A DNA stretch of 16,582 bases from DASQLQ01 sp035629935 (GTDB lineage: Bacteria > Actinomycetota > CADDZG01 > WHSQ01): contig DASQLQ010000091.1 of assembly GCA_035629935.1 (NCBI GenBank), positions 1-16,582 of the forward strand, read 5' to 3'. The notes under the pieces were generated by a model. The model was not told the origin of the DNA, did not search any database, and worked only from the letters and a program-made list of their open reading frames with translations. The position numbers and the translations under genes are program-made. This document shows positions 13,977-16,582 of the stretch, piece after piece (position 1 is the stretch's first letter; each line of letters starts with the position of its first letter).

Positions 13977-15035
13977 ATGCCAAGTGGACTCAAAGTTGCC
14001 GTGACGGGAGCGTCCGGCTACATCGCCACCCGTTTGATCGAGTCATTGCTTGCCGACGAGCGGATCGAGCTGGTTCTGGGCTTCGACGTTCGCTCACCAG
14101 AGATCCTTTCGGAGCGGTTCGTCTTCGATGAGGTCGATGTCCGTACGCCTTCGCTCGAGGCTCGTCTGGGAGGCGTGGACGTCCTCGTGCATCTCGCCTT
14201 CATCATGGATCCGATCGCGGACGAGAACGAGATGCGTGATGTCAACGTGAACGGCACGCAGAACGTACTGAGGGCGGCCGGCAAGGCGGGCGTGCGGAAG
14301 ATCCTCTACACATCATCGGCAACCGTTTACGGCGCCCACCCGGACAACCCGATCCCGCTGACGGAGGAAGCCCCTCTGAGGGCGAACCTGGACTTCTCAT
14401 ATCCGGCCCACAAGCTCGAAGCCGAATATGTCGTGCGGGAGTTCAAGGACGAGTTCCCCGACGCGACCGTCACCGTCTTTCGCCCCGCGATCGTGTTCGG
14501 CCCCCACGTCGACAACGCCTGGTCGCATCTGATGGAGTTCCCCGTGTTCTTCGGGGTTCAGGGTCACCGGCCCCCGTTCCAGTTCGTCCACGAAGAGGAC
14601 GTTGCAGGCGCACTCGCCTTCGCCGTCCACACGGACCTGGACGGGGCATACAACGTGGCACCCGACGGATGGCTCGAAGCAGACGAAACGCTTGCGATCC
14701 TGGGCCGGCGTCGTGTCGAGCTGCCGGAGCCGGTGGCGTTCGCCTTCCTCGATCGGTTGTGGGGGATGGGTTTGGCCGAGGCTCCGGCCGGGATGCTCCA
14801 TTACGTGATGCACCCCTGGGTGGTGTCGGGGGCGAAGCTCGCTCAGGCGGGTTTCACCTGCAAGCACTCGACGGTCGAAACTTTTCGCGAGGTTGCCGAA
14901 AAGGTCAAAGGCAGGATCAGGGTGGGGAATCGCAGCGTGAAAAAGGGGCAGCTGATGGCCGGTGCCGCCGCAGCCGGACTGGTCGGAGCGGTGTTCGCCA
15001 CCCGGAGAGCCCGTCGGCGCTGGAATGCCGCCTGA
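13977..15035 (+). CDS. NAD-dependent epimerase/dehydratase (extended SDR)
   Basis: A 352-residue extended short-chain dehydrogenase/reductase. The Rossmann motif is VTGASGYIA (residues 9-17; the last position of the usual GxxGxxG is Ala), the acidic residue D37 ends the second strand, SSATVYG (113-119) supplies the catalytic Ser/Thr region and Y142-x3-K146 (YPAHK) the catalytic pair, followed by FRPAIVFGP. It probably acts on a nucleotide-sugar or similar substrate; which one is not evident. The C-terminus ends with an Ala/Gly-rich hydrophobic stretch (about 324-339) and an Arg-rich tail, suggesting membrane association. ATG 13977 is preferred over an upstream in-frame ATG because the Rossmann strand follows directly and TACGCT lies 6 nt upstream. 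It is divergent from the zincin-like gene. Confidence 0.9.
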   Translation: MPSGLKVAVTGASGYIATRLIESLLADERIELVLGFDVRSPEILSERFVFDEVDVRTPSLEARLGGVDVLVHLAFIMDPIADENEMRDVNVNGTQNVLRAAGKAGVRKILYTSSATVYGAHPDNPIPLTEEAPLRANLDFSYPAHKLEAEYVVREFKDEFPDATVTVFRPAIVFGPHVDNAWSHLMEFPVFFGVQGHRPPFQFVHEEDVAGALAFAVHTDLDGAYNVAPDGWLEADETLAILGRRRVELPEPVAFAFLDRLWGMGLAEAPAGMLHYVMHPWVVSGAKLAQAGFTCKHSTVETFREVAEKVKGRIRVGNRSVKKGQLMAGAAAAGLVGAVFATRRARRRWNAA

Positions 15036-15217
15036 TATCGACCCGAGCAGAGGTATTAGGCGCTGGGCGTTGAAATAAGGAGGAGGACGGCAGCCACCTG
15101 TTACCCTGCCTGTAACGCCAGCGTAGGCGCAGGTCCGGCTCCTTCTGGGGCTAGCAGGGAGACCGGGGCCGTCCGAGGAAGACACCGAAAGTCACCGACC
15201 AAATAGGAGCGCGGCTC
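15036..15217 (+). other. Intergenic leader ahead of the mreB operon
   Basis: 182 bp without a coding frame I can support. It holds TTGAAA at 15070-15075 (-35-like, but no good -10 at 17 bp), the perfect inverted repeat GTTAC-N7-GTAAC (15100-15116), a second potential RNA stem GGCTCC-TTCT-GGGGCT, and a 10-bp-spaced direct repeat G(A/T)CACCGA at 15181-15188 and 15191-15198. The promoter of the mreB operon must lie here. No tRNA or known riboswitch was recognised, and no U-tract terminator is seen. Confidence 0.5.
15100..15116. promoter_or_regulatory. GTTAC-N7-GTAAC inverted repeat, possible operator
   Basis: The two 5-bp arms are exact reverse complements separated by 7 nt. The size suits a dimeric regulator or a small RNA hairpin in the leader of the mreB operon. 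There is no T-tract, so a terminator is unlikely. A chance occurrence cannot be excluded. Confidence 0.3.
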
Positions 15218-15529
15218 GTGATCTATCTGATCATCATGGTTCTGGTAGCGGTTATCGGGATCAGCACCCTCTTCATCCAGCAACGCAATCAACGCGCCCA
15301 CATGGACTCGGTCGAGGGCTTCCGCGCCAGCCTCCAGAAGATCGCGCCCCAGGCAGCTCCTGCTCCACGCCGTCGTGCTCGCACTGGTGCCCGGCCCCAG
15401 CCGGCCCGTCGCCGCACGTCTGGTCGTCCGGTCCCTCTCGATGCCCGCCGGCGCGCAGAGGCTCGACGCAGGGTCGAAGCCCGTCGTCGCAATCACCCCT
15501 CGCGCGTCGGTACCCGCAACGCTTCCTAA
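15218..15529 (+). CDS. Arg-rich single-pass membrane protein upstream of mreB
   Basis: A 103-residue protein. Residues about 2-20 are one hydrophobic helix at the extreme N-terminus, followed by a short polar segment (QQRNQRAHMDSVEGFRASLQ) and then an extremely Arg-rich, Pro/Ala-containing tail with a repeating pattern around 76-91 (DARRR, EARRR, EARRR). The tail is probably cytoplasmic by the positive-inside rule and could bind nucleic acid or acidic lipid. I do not recognise the family. The GTG start at 15218 has an AGGAG Shine-Dalgarno at 15205-15209. The stop TAA at 15527-15529 overlaps the Shine-Dalgarno of mreB, 13 bp before its start, so the two are almost certainly co-transcribed and this protein may act in cell-shape or envelope organisation (inference). 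Confidence 0.78.
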   Translation: MIYLIIMVLVAVIGISTLFIQQRNQRAHMDSVEGFRASLQKIAPQAAPAPRRRARTGARPQPARRRTSGRPVPLDARRRAEARRRVEARRRNHPSRVGTRNAS

Positions 15530-15542
15530 GGGGGCCTGCTAA

Positions 15543-16541
15543 GTGGCCCGCGACCTCGCGATCGATCTAGGAACCGCAAACACTCTCGTCTATCAGCGAC
15601 AGCGCGGGATCCTTTTCTCCGAACCCACTGTTCTTGCGCTCAATAAGGAGACAGGCGCTGTTCTTGCGATGGGTGACGAAGCGTGGCAGATGATCGGCCG
15701 AACGCCCGGCTACATCGTCGCCGTTCGGCCCCTTCGTTCCGGTGCGATCTCAGATTTCGACGTCACCGAAAAGCTCATCAGGCTCATCCTGCAAAAGGGT
15801 GGAGTCACGCGCCTGGCGCGCCCGAAGGTTCTGGTGTGTGTTCCGAGTGCACTGACCGAGGTCGAGCGACGGGCAGTCGAGGAAGCCACGCTTTCCGCCG
15901 GAGCCCGGACCTGCTATCTGATCGAGGAGCCTCTCGCGGCAGCCATCGGGGCCGGACTCCCTATCCACGAGCCTCTGGGAAACCTGGTCGTGGACATCGG
16001 TGGTGGCACCAGCGAGGTAGCCCTGATCTCGATGGGGGGCATCGTTACGAACACGGCGGTTCGCGTCGGCGGATTCGACCTGGATGCCGCGATCCAGAAC
16101 TACGTGCGGCGTGAGTACACGATCGCCATCGGCGAGCGAACGGCAGAACGCATCAAGATCGCCATCGGATCGGCCTTTCCCATGGCAAAAGAGCAGAAGG
16201 CCGAATTGCGTGGCCGCGACCTGGCCACGGGGCTGCCCAAGAACGTCGCGATCACGTCTGAGGAGATCCGGGAAGCGATCGCCGAGCAGGTTCGGACGAT
16301 CGTTGCTGCCGTTATCGAGTGCATCGGTTCCTCGCCGCCCGATCTCGTCCAAGACGTCCTGTCGCACGGAGTGACCCTGACCGGTGGTGGTGGTCAGCTT
16401 CACGGTCTTGACATGCTCATCTCTCAGCAAGCTGAGGTGCCCGTACACGTGACGCCGCAGCCGTTGGAAGCGGTCGTGCTCGGTGCTGGCCGCTGCTTGG
16501 AGTCGTTCGAGAGCCTCAAGGCGATGTTCGTCGGCGCTTAA
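15543..16541 (+). CDS. mreB: Rod shape-determining protein MreB
   Basis: A 332-residue bacterial actin homologue, close to the usual family length. Phosphate-1 is AIDLGTANTLVY (about 6-17), followed by EPTVLALN, the VPSALTEVERRAVEEA segment, EEPLAAAIGAGLPI, the phosphate-2 region NLVVDIGGGTSEVALIS and the adenosine region LTGGGGQLHGLD. MreB polymerises under the inner membrane and guides lateral cell-wall synthesis together with MreC, MreD, RodA and PBP2; mreC would be expected just beyond the window. The GTG start at 15543 is supported by AAGGGGG at 15528-15534 (8 nt spacing), which overlaps the stop of the upstream gene. Confidence in MreB over a DnaK/FtsA-type protein is high from length and motifs; whether it is the main copy or a paralogue cannot be told. 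Confidence 0.95.
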   Translation: MARDLAIDLGTANTLVYQRQRGILFSEPTVLALNKETGAVLAMGDEAWQMIGRTPGYIVAVRPLRSGAISDFDVTEKLIRLILQKGGVTRLARPKVLVCVPSALTEVERRAVEEATLSAGARTCYLIEEPLAAAIGAGLPIHEPLGNLVVDIGGGTSEVALISMGGIVTNTAVRVGGFDLDAAIQNYVRREYTIAIGERTAERIKIAIGSAFPMAKEQKAELRGRDLATGLPKNVAITSEEIREAIAEQVRTIVAAVIECIGSSPPDLVQDVLSHGVTLTGGGGQLHGLDMLISQQAEVPVHVTPQPLEAVVLGAGRCLESFESLKAMFVGA

Positions 16542-16582
16542 GCGTCTTCCTTTAGTTGCAGCTGAGTTAGAACACGTCTGTG
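16542..16582. other. Short 3' end of window
   Basis: 41 bp after the mreB stop. No coding start, hairpin or promoter is evident. Confidence 0.4.

Noticed and set aside
15036..15217. tRNA-Sec (selC) hidden in the largest intergenic gap
   Set aside because: No TCA anticodon loop of the CTTCAAA type, no T-loop consensus and no cloverleaf could be drawn.

Overview
The window is high-GC, densely packed bacterial chromosome with no mobile elements, CRISPR arrays, rRNA or tRNA that I can see. An F420-type luciferase-like oxidoreductase, a mycoredoxin-type glutaredoxin, a zincin_2/DUF2342 protein, frequent GTG starts and probable leaderless transcripts together suggest an actinobacterium (Actinomycetota), probably an environmental lineage. 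I cannot place it further from sequence alone.

Layout. 1-465 (-) is a two-CBS-domain protein, divergent from 489-1523 (+), an LLM-class oxidoreductase whose stop overlaps the start of a TatA-like protein with an added zinc ribbon (1520-1807). A zinc-dependent alcohol dehydrogenase (1812-2867, -) converges on it. From 2931 to 11406 all genes are on + : mycoredoxin-like protein, a rhodanese-MoeB/ThiF fusion (3253-4416), a two-helix membrane protein, a YfcE-like metallophosphoesterase, a VOC protein, and two large secreted proteins, a GH92 alpha-mannosidase and a neutral-ceramidase-like hydrolase. Converging on these is a minus-strand pair: a LarA/DUF2088 homologue translationally coupled to a DUF2342 zincin-like protein. 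Divergent from that pair is an NAD-dependent epimerase (13977-15035). The window ends with an Arg-rich single-pass membrane protein and MreB.

The main discovery is the MoeB/ThiF-like gene. It looks split by an in-frame TGA at 4171-4173, but reading continues in the same frame into the conserved second half. The TGA falls exactly on the conserved catalytic cysteine of the E1-like family. Fourteen bases later there is a perfect 6-bp hairpin whose 6-nt loop contains GU in the second and third positions, which is the geometry of a bacterial SECIS element. TGA is an ordinary stop for at least six genes here, so the best reading is a selenocysteine-containing MoeB/ThiF with an N-terminal rhodanese domain. 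The adjacent mycoredoxin could belong to the same sulfur/selenium redox chemistry (inference).

Other notable points: two divergent gene pairs share the same promoter design, with overlapping -10 boxes and 23 bp between start codons, consistent with bidirectional leaderless transcription; the LarA homologue and the zincin-like protein both appear to lack expected catalytic residues; and the two secreted hydrolases end in related Ig-like domains.
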